Part shown: positions 48,828-56,768 of the stretch, one piece after another | Layout of the letters: each line of letters opens with the position of its first letter | Position numbering within the stretch: the first letter of the stretch is position 1 | Source of the DNA: Pampinifervens sp037481935 | GTDB lineage: Bacteria > Aquificota > Aquificia > Aquificales > Aquificaceae | Length of the DNA: 64,000 bases | Direction of reading: 5' to 3' | NCBI RefSeq assembly: GCF_046159715.1 | Contig: NZ_JBJXCT010000009.1 | Span: 6,051-70,050, forward strand | Notes under the pieces: generated by a model | Told to the model about the DNA's origin: nothing | What the model saw: the letters and a program-made list of their open reading frames with translations, nothing else | Databases searched by the model: none | Position numbers and translations under genes: made by a program

Positions 48828-49253
48828 ATGATTGATGCAGATATTCTTCTTCTTGCCATAGTCAATATGGCGGAGGGTGTAAAAAATCTTATTGGAGATA
48901 AAGGTGCAAAGGCTGTGATGCGTGATGCGGGCAAACAGGCAGGACCAAAGCTACTGGAAAGTCTTATAGGACACTTTCCAGAGAACCTGCCAAAGGAGGA
49001 GGCTCTGAGACGCGCATGTGTAATACTTGAAGACCTTGGGTTTTCAAAATCTTTGAGAAAAGAGGAGGGAAGAGTTATCGCAGAGGAGGATATATTCACA
49101 GATGCAATTGTGGGCGAGGACCTTATCAATTCTCCTGTGGTCTACTTCTTTGCAGGGCTCATAGAGGGCTTTGTTTCCTTCATGAGCGACCAGAAGGTGG
49201 TTCTTGTGCCAGAAGAGGTCCAAAGGGGCAGGATAGTCTACAGATACACATGA
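48828..49253 (+). CDS. Uncharacterised soluble protein, possibly V4R-like
   Basis: The protein has 141 residues. AEGVKNLIGDKGAKAVMRDAGKQAGPKLLESL and a later acidic half (EEDIFTDAIVGEDLINSPV) recall small hydrocarbon-binding (V4R) proteins, but I cannot confirm it; the usual metal cysteines are missing. GAGGAGGGTAAAGGA precedes the ATG at 48828, so I prefer this to the in-frame ATG at 48798. The PAP2 gene overlaps its stop (ATGA). Confidence 0.6.
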   Translation: MIDADILLLAIVNMAEGVKNLIGDKGAKAVMRDAGKQAGPKLLESLIGHFPENLPKEEALRRACVILEDLGFSKSLRKEEGRVIAEEDIFTDAIVGEDLINSPVVYFFAGLIEGFVSFMSDQKVVLVPEEVQRGRIVYRYT

Positions 49254-49753
49254 TAAACATAGAGAAGGTCCCTTTCAATCACCAGCTTTTCTACATCATA
49301 AACCACAGCAGACATCCACTATTAGATGTTTTTTACAGATACTTTTACCTTCTCGGTAAGGGCTGGTTTGGTGCTTCCGTGGGTCTTTTTCTTTTTATTC
49401 TTGGAGACCCGAGGTTTATGAAGTATGTCCTTGCCATGCTCCTTCAGGCTCTTATAGTCAAGGCTCTCAAGTATACGGTAAGGGCAAAGAGGCCCTCTGC
49501 GGTTCTTGAAGATGTATACCTCCTTGAAAAGCTCAGGCTGAAATCTTTTCCCTCAGGGGACTCGGCCATGTCCATAACCGTAGCCCTCTGTCTCCTGAAG
49601 GGTTCACCCCTTCTGTTAAAGCCCCTTCTGTTTGCCTACCCTCTTCTTGTGGGTTATGGCAGGGTCTACATGGGTGCTCACTTTCCACTGGACGTGCTCG
49701 CTGGCTGGTCCATAGGTGCCTTATGTTTCCTTATGGTTTGCGTCATGTTTTAA
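49250..49753 (+). CDS. PAP2-family membrane phosphatase
   Basis: The protein has 167 residues with about five membrane helices. The three phosphatase motifs are KYTVRAKRP (Lys74, Arg81), FPSGDSAMS (residues 100-108) and GRVYMGAHFPLD (Arg138, His144, Asp148). In the second motif the usual histidine of PSGH is Asp104, so the acid/base may differ. PAP2 enzymes act on lipid phosphates such as undecaprenyl pyrophosphate. The start overlaps the upstream stop (ATGA), and the GT39 gene begins 31 bases before its end. Confidence 0.85.
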   Translation: MINIEKVPFNHQLFYIINHSRHPLLDVFYRYFYLLGKGWFGASVGLFLFILGDPRFMKYVLAMLLQALIVKALKYTVRAKRPSAVLEDVYLLEKLRLKSFPSGDSAMSITVALCLLKGSPLLLKPLLFAYPLLVGYGRVYMGAHFPLDVLAGWSIGALCFLMVCVMF

Positions 49754-50976
49754 TCCTTTCGCTCGTATTTTTCATAGTAGGAAACTGGATACTCTCTTTT
49801 ACTTCTATTGACGAAGGAAGAAATGCAGATGCAGTCCAGAATATGCTGAAAAGTGGAGACCTTCTGTCCCCCATGTATAACTGCCAGCCCCGCTTTGAAA
49901 AACCACCTATGCTCTACTGGATGGCGATTCTTAGCTCATACCTTTTTGGCCTTAATGAGTTTTCTGCAAGGCTGGTCTCAGGTCTTTCTGCGATTGGTGT
50001 TGTATTCCTTACTTACAGGATAGCTCTTGAGTTCTTTTCAAGAGACATAGCCCTCAAAAGTGCCCTTATTCTTGCTACCTTCCCTCACATGTGGCTTGAG
50101 TCAAGGGCCTTTGTGCCAGAGATGCTCAACACCTTCTTTGCCATGCAAGGGCTCTATGCCTTCTTGAAGAGAAGGTTCACTCTGGGATGGATTGCCCTTG
50201 CCCTTGCCTTCCTTACAAAGGGTCCTGTGGGGGTAGTGCTTGCCCTGGGCATATACTTTCTCTGGAGAAGAAGTTTCAACTTTCTCAGTCCAGTTGGCGT
50301 AGCCATCTTTCTCCTGCTTGGTTCCTCCTGGTATGTTTTCATGGTTGCCCAGCATGGATACGAGTATTTCTACAGATTTTTTGTATACGAAAACTTTATG
50401 AGATACACGGGGCAGAGGTCAACGCATCCCGCACCCTTCTACTACTATCTTGTTGTTATTGCGGTGGCAACCCTCTGGTATATACCCCTGTATCCAAAAC
50501 TTATAAAAAGCTTCAGGAGAGATTGGATCCCCCTTCTGCTCTGGTTTTCCTTCGTCCTGGTGTTTTTCAGCCTTGCCAGAAACAAGCTTCATCACTACAT
50601 ACTTCTTTCCTACCCGCCCCTTGCAATCATGCTGGCTCATGTGGTAAGCGAAAGATACATGAAGGTTATAACAGGACTGTCCCTCGTAGCCCTGCTTCTT
50701 CTCATGCCACCCCTCTATCTCTACGAAAGGGAAAGGTTCGCACCAAAAGCCTATCCGGTGCTTAAGTCCTACCATGGTCTTCTCCACTTTTACAGGGCTG
50801 AGGATTCTGCCCTTGTTTTTTACTCGGGTAAGTGCATAAAAGGGCTGGAAGAGCCACTGCAGGCAAGGGGGATGGTAATAACAAGGGAAAAATACATGGA
50901 TGAGCTCAGTCAGTGCAGACCCGTGTTAAAAGGAAGAGAGTTTGATGGGGTTTATGTTCTACTCATGTGCCCTTAG
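49723..50976 (+). CDS. GT39/ArnT-like membrane glycosyltransferase
   Basis: The protein has 417 residues with about ten transmembrane helices. It shows the first-loop TSIDEGRNADAVQNML (DE motif), PRFEKPPMLYWM and AFLTKGPVGVVLALG, which mark the PMT/ArnT superfamily of enzymes that move sugars from polyprenyl phosphate onto lipid A, proteins or glycans in the periplasm. The short C-terminal soluble part (after residue 340) is smaller than in ArnT. Adjacent PAP2 and the GT2 at 38630 could form a lipid A or glycan decoration route; this is inference. Confidence 0.88.
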   Translation: MFPYGLRHVLILSLVFFIVGNWILSFTSIDEGRNADAVQNMLKSGDLLSPMYNCQPRFEKPPMLYWMAILSSYLFGLNEFSARLVSGLSAIGVVFLTYRIALEFFSRDIALKSALILATFPHMWLESRAFVPEMLNTFFAMQGLYAFLKRRFTLGWIALALAFLTKGPVGVVLALGIYFLWRRSFNFLSPVGVAIFLLLGSSWYVFMVAQHGYEYFYRFFVYENFMRYTGQRSTHPAPFYYYLVVIAVATLWYIPLYPKLIKSFRRDWIPLLLWFSFVLVFFSLARNKLHHYILLSYPPLAIMLAHVVSERYMKVITGLSLVALLLLMPPLYLYERERFAPKAYPVLKSYHGLLHFYRAEDSALVFYSGKCIKGLEEPLQARGMVITREKYMDELSQCRPVLKGREFDGVYVLLMCP

Positions 50977-51017
50977 AGGATTGAATTTATTTCATACAGA
51001 GCCTAAAATAGAAGCCT

Positions 51018-51398
51018 ATGGAGAGAAAATACGGAGAGATTGCCATAGAAGAGGCCCAGCTTGAACCCTGGGAAAACCCTACGCCTGAAAGGAACTACAT
51101 GATTGAAATAACCTTCCCTGAATTCTCATGCCTCTGCCCACGCTCAGGTTATCCCGACTATGCCACCATAAGGATAAGATACATACCGGATAAATACATC
51201 GTGGAGCTCAGGTCTCTAAAGCTCTGGCTCAACAAGTTCAGAAACCGCTACATCTCCCATGAGCAGGCGACCAATGAAATATACACAGCCCTTCAGGAAA
51301 CTCTCAAACCCAGATTTCTTGAGGTTATTGGGGATTTCAACCCAAGAGGGAACGTGCACACGGTCATAAAGGTCAGGAGTGACGAGAATTACGGATGA
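51018..51398 (+). CDS. queF: 7-cyano-7-deazaguanine reductase
   Basis: QueF reduces preQ0 to preQ1 with NADPH in queuosine synthesis. The protein has 126 residues, the short unimodular type. The catalytic cysteine is in FSCLCPRSGYPDYATI (Cys40), followed by VELRSLKLWLNKFRNRYISHE, the QueF motif. TAAAAT at 51004-51009 lies 8 bases before the ATG with no Shine-Dalgarno. The 3' end overlaps the transglutaminase gene by 26 bases. Other queuosine genes are not in the window; the PTPS protein at 21625 is not of QueD type. Confidence 0.95.
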   Translation: MERKYGEIAIEEAQLEPWENPTPERNYMIEITFPEFSCLCPRSGYPDYATIRIRYIPDKYIVELRSLKLWLNKFRNRYISHEQATNEIYTALQETLKPRFLEVIGDFNPRGNVHTVIKVRSDENYG

Positions 51399-53298
51399 GT
51401 TCTTTCAGCCTTTTCAGGGTCCTGTAGCCTTCCTCTATCTCATCGGGATAAACCCTGTAGGGAGAATATCTGTGCCTCTGGTAGATGGAGATTATGAACT
51501 TCACATACCTGTGCAACTCTGTATCTCTGCAGGCGGATATGATATCTTCGGGTAGAGCATCTTCCCCCACTATTCCCTCTCTGTGAAGAAGTTCCCTTGT
51601 TCTGCGATAAAGGTTTTCAGGCGTTTTCTTGGACCTCTGAAAGAGGTAGAAGGCAAGATAGAAGGTAAGAGCCAGAAAGATAAGCTGAGTTAACTCAAAG
51701 AACCTTTTTCTGAGGTTGCTTATGCTGAACTCTGCCTTTATGCCTTCTCCTATGCCTTTGAAAAGCCTTATCTGTTTCTGTGAGGAATAGCCCACTATGT
51801 TTGAATACCAGAAGCTCACTATGGAATCCCTTATGAGGGCAAGGGATGAGATTTTTCTGACTGCGGGTGAGGTATAAGAGGGTGTTGTGTCCACCCTCAG
51901 CCATCTTCCGTTTACATAAGCCTCAACCCACACGTGTGCCATGGAGTTTGTCACTATGTGATAACCTCCATACTGGTTCCACAGTGCACCTCTGTAGCCC
52001 CCCACAACCCTTGCAGGAACTCCCATAAGCCTCAGGAGTAGTGCAGTTGCACTGGCATAGTATTCGCAGTTCCCCTTCCTTGATACGAAGAGGAAGTAGT
52101 CAAGTGGGTCGCCCTCATACTTTTCAAGCTTGAGGCTGTACTGGTAGCCTTTTGAAAAATGCTCCACTACCCTTCTGAGTTTTTCAGCGTCGCTCTTCGT
52201 ATCTCTGGACAAGTCTTCTGCCAGCCTTTTCAGATTGGGGCTCACATCCTGAGGCACCTGCAGGTAATCCCCGGGGTCTTCCTCAAGATATAGGCTGTTT
52301 GAGGAACTTACCTTTACCCTTATAGCTCTGTTTATCTCCCTGTCAAGGCGCAGGGTGTTTCCTGTTGTCATGTAGGCGTTGGAAGACATACCCTCTACGC
52401 TGAGAACTCTGTAGGGATAATCAAGGGCTGGTATCATGTTGTCAAAAGAGGGTTCAAGCACTAGGGTGTAAAGGAGGTTTCCGCCTCCTGCAGGCATTTG
52501 AAAGGCCTCTTCCTTTACCCTCAGCCATGTGCCTTTGACATAACTCCCAAAGACCACAGCTCTCCAGTAGGGCTCCTTCATGTGCTGAGGGAGCCCGTAT
52601 GCCCTCAGGACAACTGTGTTGTCCTCCTGTATCTCCCCTACCTTCCCGAGGCTTACGCTCTCGGCAAGACCAGTTTTGAGACCACTGCCTCTGGAGAAAA
52701 GGTCAAAAAGAGGAGCCTGAGTTCTCGGAAGCAGAAAGAAGAAGGGGAGGGTGAAAAGGGCGACCATAAAGAAAAGGGATACTCCTGATACGACAAAATA
52801 CCTGTAAATATTAAGGTCAAACCTTTTCTCTCCAGCAGTTCTGTAGAGGTTGAGGAAGATAAGAGAAGAAACACCGAGAAGGCTATGGAGAAGAAAGACA
52901 AGAAGGAAACTCAGGCTCAGGTTGTAGGCTGTGGATATGGACACTGCAAAAAGGCTGAGAAGAAGCATCTGATACAGGTCTCTTGGCTTTTTCTCCTCCA
53001 GACTTTTTATGGAGATAAGCAGAAGAACCACGTGGGAAAAGGGTCTGAGAAGGTCCTCAAGGCTGAGAGAAGAGAGGAAATAAAGGCTGAGAGCTATACC
53101 AAGAAAGTTCAGGAAAAGCCTTCTTACAGGATACACACCCTTTATGTCCATGGGAACACCGAGAAGATACAGGAGTGAGAAAACAAAAAGGTAAAATGGC
53201 TCTGATACATTCCACAGGGAAAGTATACCTACAAGGGTAGTGAGACGAACCAGCATTATGGTGGTCAGGCGTGAATTACTTAGATACCTTGCGAACAT
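51373..53298 (-). CDS. TgpA-like membrane transglutaminase (DUF3488 plus transglutaminase core)
   Basis: The protein has 641 residues. About six N-terminal membrane helices (to about 185) are followed by a periplasmic transglutaminase core with Cys in GNCEYYASATALLLRLMGVP, His in SMAHVWVEAY and Asp in RVDTTPS, then one more helix and a cytosolic C-terminal tail. This is the TgpA layout. The substrate is unknown; in Pseudomonas TgpA is essential. A GGTAAGGG ribosome site supports the ATG at 53298 (23-base overlap with the HD gene). A MoxR-type ATPase and DUF58 gene, which often accompany TgpA, are not adjacent. Confidence 0.87.
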   Translation of the reverse strand: MFARYLSNSRLTTIMLVRLTTLVGILSLWNVSEPFYLFVFSLLYLLGVPMDIKGVYPVRRLFLNFLGIALSLYFLSSLSLEDLLRPFSHVVLLLISIKSLEEKKPRDLYQMLLLSLFAVSISTAYNLSLSFLLVFLLHSLLGVSSLIFLNLYRTAGEKRFDLNIYRYFVVSGVSLFFMVALFTLPFFFLLPRTQAPLFDLFSRGSGLKTGLAESVSLGKVGEIQEDNTVVLRAYGLPQHMKEPYWRAVVFGSYVKGTWLRVKEEAFQMPAGGGNLLYTLVLEPSFDNMIPALDYPYRVLSVEGMSSNAYMTTGNTLRLDREINRAIRVKVSSSNSLYLEEDPGDYLQVPQDVSPNLKRLAEDLSRDTKSDAEKLRRVVEHFSKGYQYSLKLEKYEGDPLDYFLFVSRKGNCEYYASATALLLRLMGVPARVVGGYRGALWNQYGGYHIVTNSMAHVWVEAYVNGRWLRVDTTPSYTSPAVRKISSLALIRDSIVSFWYSNIVGYSSQKQIRLFKGIGEGIKAEFSISNLRKRFFELTQLIFLALTFYLAFYLFQRSKKTPENLYRRTRELLHREGIVGEDALPEDIISACRDTELHRYVKFIISIYQRHRYSPYRVYPDEIEEGYRTLKRLKELIRNSRHS

Positions 53299-54385
53299 AT
53301 TCCCTTACCTCGTCCCTGTGCTCGGGATGTGCGTATATCCTGTAAACCTCTATATCCCTGAGGGAGGCCACAAGATAAGACTCCTCCTTCAGGCTGAGCA
53401 TGTCATGCCCGTCCCATATAGGTATGTCCTCATCCAGCACCCTTTTGCTCACGCGGTCAAACCTGAAAAGGCTTTCCTCATACTTCTCAAGAATTCTATC
53501 TCTGACAAATTCAAACATACCCTTTGATGAAGTGGAAAAGACCTGCCTGAAATGCTCCCTTCCCAGCACCCTCCTCACCTTTTCCTCTCCCTGTCTGTCT
53601 ATCATCAAATGGAGAATGTGCTGGTCAGTTTTCCTGTAAAAATCCTCCCGGCTCAAAAGCCCCCTTTCCAGAAAGTCCTGCACCACCTCCTCTAAGTGTA
53701 TGTTGAGTATACGCACCACCTTGTGAAAGTAGACCTGGGAATACATAAAATACCTTCCAAGTATAAAACTCTCCAGAGACCTTAGGGCGCTTATGTGAAC
53801 ACATTTTCTGCCATCCACCAGCACCATATTTTCTAAAAGCCTGCTGTAGTCAAAAAAGCCGTATGAAGTCCCGCAGAAGTAGGCATCTCTTCTGAGATAA
53901 TCCATTCTGTCTGCCCCAAACTCTCCGGTGATTATCTTTGGCAGATTTCCTCCTTTCTTAAAGGCAAGCTCTACAATAAGCTCTATATCTTCATAAGAAT
54001 ATCCACAATTTCTGAGTGTATCCAGTATTCCCTCCTCATAGACCACCCTTTCCCCTATGGACTCATGGCTTTTGTCTCCAAGAAGGACCTCTGTTGTATG
54101 GGAAAAGGGCGTGTGCCCCACGTCATGCAGGAGACCGGCAAGCCTGACAAGCTGATATAGCCTTTTGTCCCTGAGCCCCAGACTTTCAAATATGCGCCCT
54201 GCGAGCTCCATAGTTCCGAGGGAGTGTTCAAACCGACTGTGCTGGGCAGAGGGAAAGACCAGGTAAGCTATGCCAAGCTGATTTATGAACCTGAGTCTCT
54301 GAAGGGGAAAACTGTCTATAACCTTCAGTTCACAGTCGTAGGCCTTTATGAGTTGATGTATGGGGTCTGAAAATTCTTTGAACAT
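53276..54385 (-). CDS. HD-domain phosphohydrolase (SAMHD1/dGTPase-like)
   Basis: The protein has 369 residues. The HD metal site is complete: HSRFEHSLGTMELA, LLHDVGHTPFSH and GADRMDYLRRDAYFCG, with QLGIAYLVFPSAQHSRFEHS as in the SAMHD1-like subfamily. dNTP triphosphohydrolase activity is the best guess, by family. The central gene of three minus-strand genes; the start overlaps the upstream unknown gene by 40 bases. Confidence 0.88.
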   Translation of the reverse strand: MFKEFSDPIHQLIKAYDCELKVIDSFPLQRLRFINQLGIAYLVFPSAQHSRFEHSLGTMELAGRIFESLGLRDKRLYQLVRLAGLLHDVGHTPFSHTTEVLLGDKSHESIGERVVYEEGILDTLRNCGYSYEDIELIVELAFKKGGNLPKIITGEFGADRMDYLRRDAYFCGTSYGFFDYSRLLENMVLVDGRKCVHISALRSLESFILGRYFMYSQVYFHKVVRILNIHLEEVVQDFLERGLLSREDFYRKTDQHILHLMIDRQGEEKVRRVLGREHFRQVFSTSSKGMFEFVRDRILEKYEESLFRFDRVSKRVLDEDIPIWDGHDMLSLKEESYLVASLRDIEVYRIYAHPEHRDEVREYVRKVSK

Positions 54386-55224
54386 AAAGCCCCCTCAAAT
54401 AGGTGGAGGTTATTGTCCCTTCTAAATATTTTATCTATCACATCCTTAAACCTCTTAAGGAATCTTCTTAGCCAGCTTCCCCCTTTCCTTTTCTGGTTTA
54501 TAAACTCTATCTTCAGTAGGCTTATACTCTTCCCTGCCTCCACCCTTCTGAGCAGGGCCTCCAGGTCTTTTCTCAGCTTGAAAAGGTTAAGCCCATAGTA
54601 AACATCTCCCAGGGCTTGAGCCTCCTGAAGGACCTCTCTTATTTCCCTTATCAAATCCTTTCTCTCACCTGAATACACACTTGCAAGCCTGTCAAGCATT
54701 CTAAAATATTTCTTCTCGCTTGGATATCTTTCAATACAGACTTCACAGTAATTCTTTAACTCATCGTAAAGACCCTCGTTGAACATCAAGGTTGAGATGA
54801 TTACAGCATCCTGAGCGGTCACATGCTTTCTATAAAGCACTGTTCTGCTGAGTATGTTCCAGAGCCTGAGAGCCTTCTGGCTTATGTTATCAAAGAGGTT
54901 GAGGTATTCGCTTCTTATAGTTATAAGGTATATGCCACCTTCTTCTACCCTGTATATGTCCTTGCCCATGTAAAGATTTCCATACAGGTCAGATATGACA
55001 AAGAGGTTCATCTCCACAAGCACATCCTTCCAGTAATTCCTTGCGCTCCGGAAGTTTCTGTAGGCACAGGAGAGGAACTTCTCAAGCTCCACATATGGAT
55101 TTCCCTCCCTCCTTACGATTTGTGAATAGCACATGATGTAAAAGACCATTTCCTTTTTTGAGGGGTCGTCCAGCACCTCAAGAAAAAGATTGCTCAGAGG
55201 GTCTCTTTCCTTTATTTCCAGCAT
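54346..55224 (-). CDS. Uncharacterised helical protein upstream of the HD gene
   Basis: The protein has 292 residues, predicted mostly helical and rich in charged residues, with basic clusters (SWLRRFLKRFKDVIDKIF) near the C-terminus. Residues 130-215 could form TPR-like helices (NEGLYDELKNYCEVCIERYP). No family is recognised. The overlap with the HD gene suggests a shared function. TATTAT-like bases directly before its ATG would make it leaderless. Confidence 0.6.
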   Translation of the reverse strand: MLEIKERDPLSNLFLEVLDDPSKKEMVFYIMCYSQIVRREGNPYVELEKFLSCAYRNFRSARNYWKDVLVEMNLFVISDLYGNLYMGKDIYRVEEGGIYLITIRSEYLNLFDNISQKALRLWNILSRTVLYRKHVTAQDAVIISTLMFNEGLYDELKNYCEVCIERYPSEKKYFRMLDRLASVYSGERKDLIREIREVLQEAQALGDVYYGLNLFKLRKDLEALLRRVEAGKSISLLKIEFINQKRKGGSWLRRFLKRFKDVIDKIFRRDNNLHLFEGALCSKNFQTPYINS

Positions 55225-55323
55225 AGGTATAATATAATCTAAGCAGACTGAGAATGAAAGATTATAGTCAGACTGGCTTGGAGCAAAGTTTGGCTCACTT
55301 TAAGTCCGTGCTATAATCACATA
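55225..55323. promoter_or_regulatory. Divergent promoter region before the broken exported gene
   Basis: These 99 bases hold TTGGCT at 55290-55295 and TATAAT at 55312-55317 (16-base spacer), which ends 6 bases before the ATG at 55324. No Shine-Dalgarno is present. On the minus strand AT-rich TATATTATA lies directly before the other gene. Confidence 0.5.
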
Positions 55324-55680
55324 ATGCTCCGTATTCTCAGCTTTATACTTGCAGGTGTATGGTTTGTCCTTGCACTTGGCTTGCTTCAAAGACCGCTAGG
55401 CAAAGAACATGTTTTCGGTAATAATACAAGTAATCAGGCTCCTTCCGCATCTGAAGGATTGGTGAATATCAACGTTGATTTGGTAAATCCTGCAAGGCAA
55501 AAAGCCAAAGCAGGAGTTCCCTATATAAATAGGTGGCAGGGTAAGAATCAGCGGAAAAGGGAAATTAGTGAGGAGGACAGGGAAATTTCAGCTGGCTACA
55601 GAGTGGCGGAATACAGCTTCAGGGATATAAACTTTCTCAGTGATGACAAAGTGGAAGGAACTTTGCAAAAGTGTCCATAA
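55324..55680 (+). CDS. N-terminal fragment: signal peptide part of the broken gene
   Basis: This frame has 118 residues: a hydrophobic N-terminus (residues 3-22) typical of a signal peptide or anchor, then a polar, lysine-rich stretch. It ends CP just after an AAAA run. It may be read as an independent small exported protein if the frameshift is real. Confidence 0.5.
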   Translation: MLRILSFILAGVWFVLALGLLQRPLGKEHVFGNNTSNQAPSASEGLVNINVDLVNPARQKAKAGVPYINRWQGKNQRKREISEEDREISAGYRVAEYSFRDINFLSDDKVEGTLQKCP

Positions 55681-56375
55681 GGGGAAGTCTTAGGCTTTCC
55701 AATAATGTATGTGAGGATACATTTTACGATAGACCATATATTGTTATAGGTGCAGGTAGCACCCTGAGGTTTATACGCAGACCGGAGGAGGACATAAATA
55801 CTTTTCTGATGGACTATGGAAGGAATTTCCGCATGCAGGATAAACGTCTGCTACCCCTTGTTTATTACCTCTCCAAGATAAGGATTATACCACCAGTGTT
55901 TGAATGGAGGTTGAAGGAGAACTGTGAAAAGGTGATTGTTCTATCCCTCACAAAGACTAGACTTGAGGGCAATGCCCTTTATATTAGCGAAAAAATCCTG
56001 CAGGCACTTCAGAGAGGCTACAGTCTCATGCTCGAAATATGGGAAAACTACGATGGACAGAATCCAGAGCTTGGACCAGCCATTCTTGGAGAATACTACA
56101 TATCTGAAACTTTTCTTCAAAACCTTCAGGAAGCGCTATCTATCCTGAAGTCTCAGGTAAGGACAAAGGGATACATAGCCCTGACTACAGAGCAGTCCAC
56201 TTATACCGCCTGTAGGCTTAGCTCTAACTGCGAGCACAAACCATCCTACACCGATAGCATCAATCAGCTCAATGAAGCTTATTATTCAAGACTACAAGAA
56301 GATCTCCTTATGGCTGTAGAGCTCATAAGGAATAGTAAGCTTGACGCAGATTACGGAGTTTGTTTTGGAGGATGA
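55671..56375 (+). CDS. Middle fragment of the broken gene
   Basis: This frame has 234 residues starting from a GTG that overlaps the previous stop by 10 bases. It includes YDRPYIVIGAGSTLRFIRRP, a possible beta-rich part, and EIWENYDGQNPELGPAILGE. The end GVCFGG is followed by TGA. No Shine-Dalgarno is seen before the GTG, which supports the broken-gene reading. Confidence 0.5.
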   Translation: MSIRGSLRLSNNVCEDTFYDRPYIVIGAGSTLRFIRRPEEDINTFLMDYGRNFRMQDKRLLPLVYYLSKIRIIPPVFEWRLKENCEKVIVLSLTKTRLEGNALYISEKILQALQRGYSLMLEIWENYDGQNPELGPAILGEYYISETFLQNLQEALSILKSQVRTKGYIALTTEQSTYTACRLSSNCEHKPSYTDSINQLNEAYYSRLQEDLLMAVELIRNSKLDADYGVCFGG

Positions 56376-56378
56376 CTA

Positions 56379-56768
56379 GTGGAATTTAAGGAGGGTATGA
56401 ACTTTATCAGGTTCTTTGAGCCAGTCATAAATGTCGGCAATGCAGTGTCCTTCCAGAGAAAGTTTGACTTAAAGATGTCTGAAAACAGCGGATACAGCAA
56501 CCCTCAGAGAATACTCAAAAACTGCCAGTTTTTCAGCAAATACGGCAAACCTATTCATTCTGCTCACTACATGCCAAACAACGAGCGTGCAGATGTAATT
56601 GTAGATAATATGGATTCCATAAATAGACTAGAATACATAAAAAACTTATATGGTTATGGTCTGAGGAGTTTTTTTCTTATGAACTACGATGTTGTGAAAG
56701 GAAACAAATGTGGCAGTCTAGAAAGGCTTTTTATTTTCAGAAATAGCCTGAAGGAGGTAGGACTATGA
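56379..56768 (+). CDS. C-terminal fragment of the broken gene
   Basis: This frame has 129 residues, in phase with the middle fragment across one TGA and one CTA codon. GGAGG lies 7 bases before the GTG at 56379, so independent translation is conceivable. GMNFIRFFEPVINVG and LYGYGLRSFFLMNYDVV look like the last strands of an alpha/beta barrel. manC overlaps the stop (ATGA). Confidence 0.5.
   Translation: MEFKEGMNFIRFFEPVINVGNAVSFQRKFDLKMSENSGYSNPQRILKNCQFFSKYGKPIHSAHYMPNNERADVIVDNMDSINRLEYIKNLYGYGLRSFFLMNYDVVKGNKCGSLERLFIFRNSLKEVGL

Larger units (their letters stand above)
55324..56768 (+). pseudogene. Broken exported protein gene (frameshift plus in-frame TGA)
   Basis: Three consecutive ORFs seem to be parts of one gene of about 480 codons. 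The first ends at 55680. Adding one A to the AAAA run near 55667-55670 would join it in frame to the second (KVSIRGSLRLSNN). The second ends with TGA at 56373-56375 and the third continues in the same frame after it. The joined protein has a signal-peptide-like N-terminus (MLRILSFILAGVWFVLALGL) and mixed alpha/beta content. EIWENYDGQN and FFLMNYDVV recall glycoside-hydrolase barrels, but I cannot assign a family. A sequencing error at the A-run is possible. Confidence 0.55.

Noticed and set aside
56373..56375. TGA as a selenocysteine codon in the broken exported gene
   Set aside because: Aquificales can use selenocysteine, but I see no convincing hairpin directly after the codon and a separate frameshift lies upstream, so decay is simpler.
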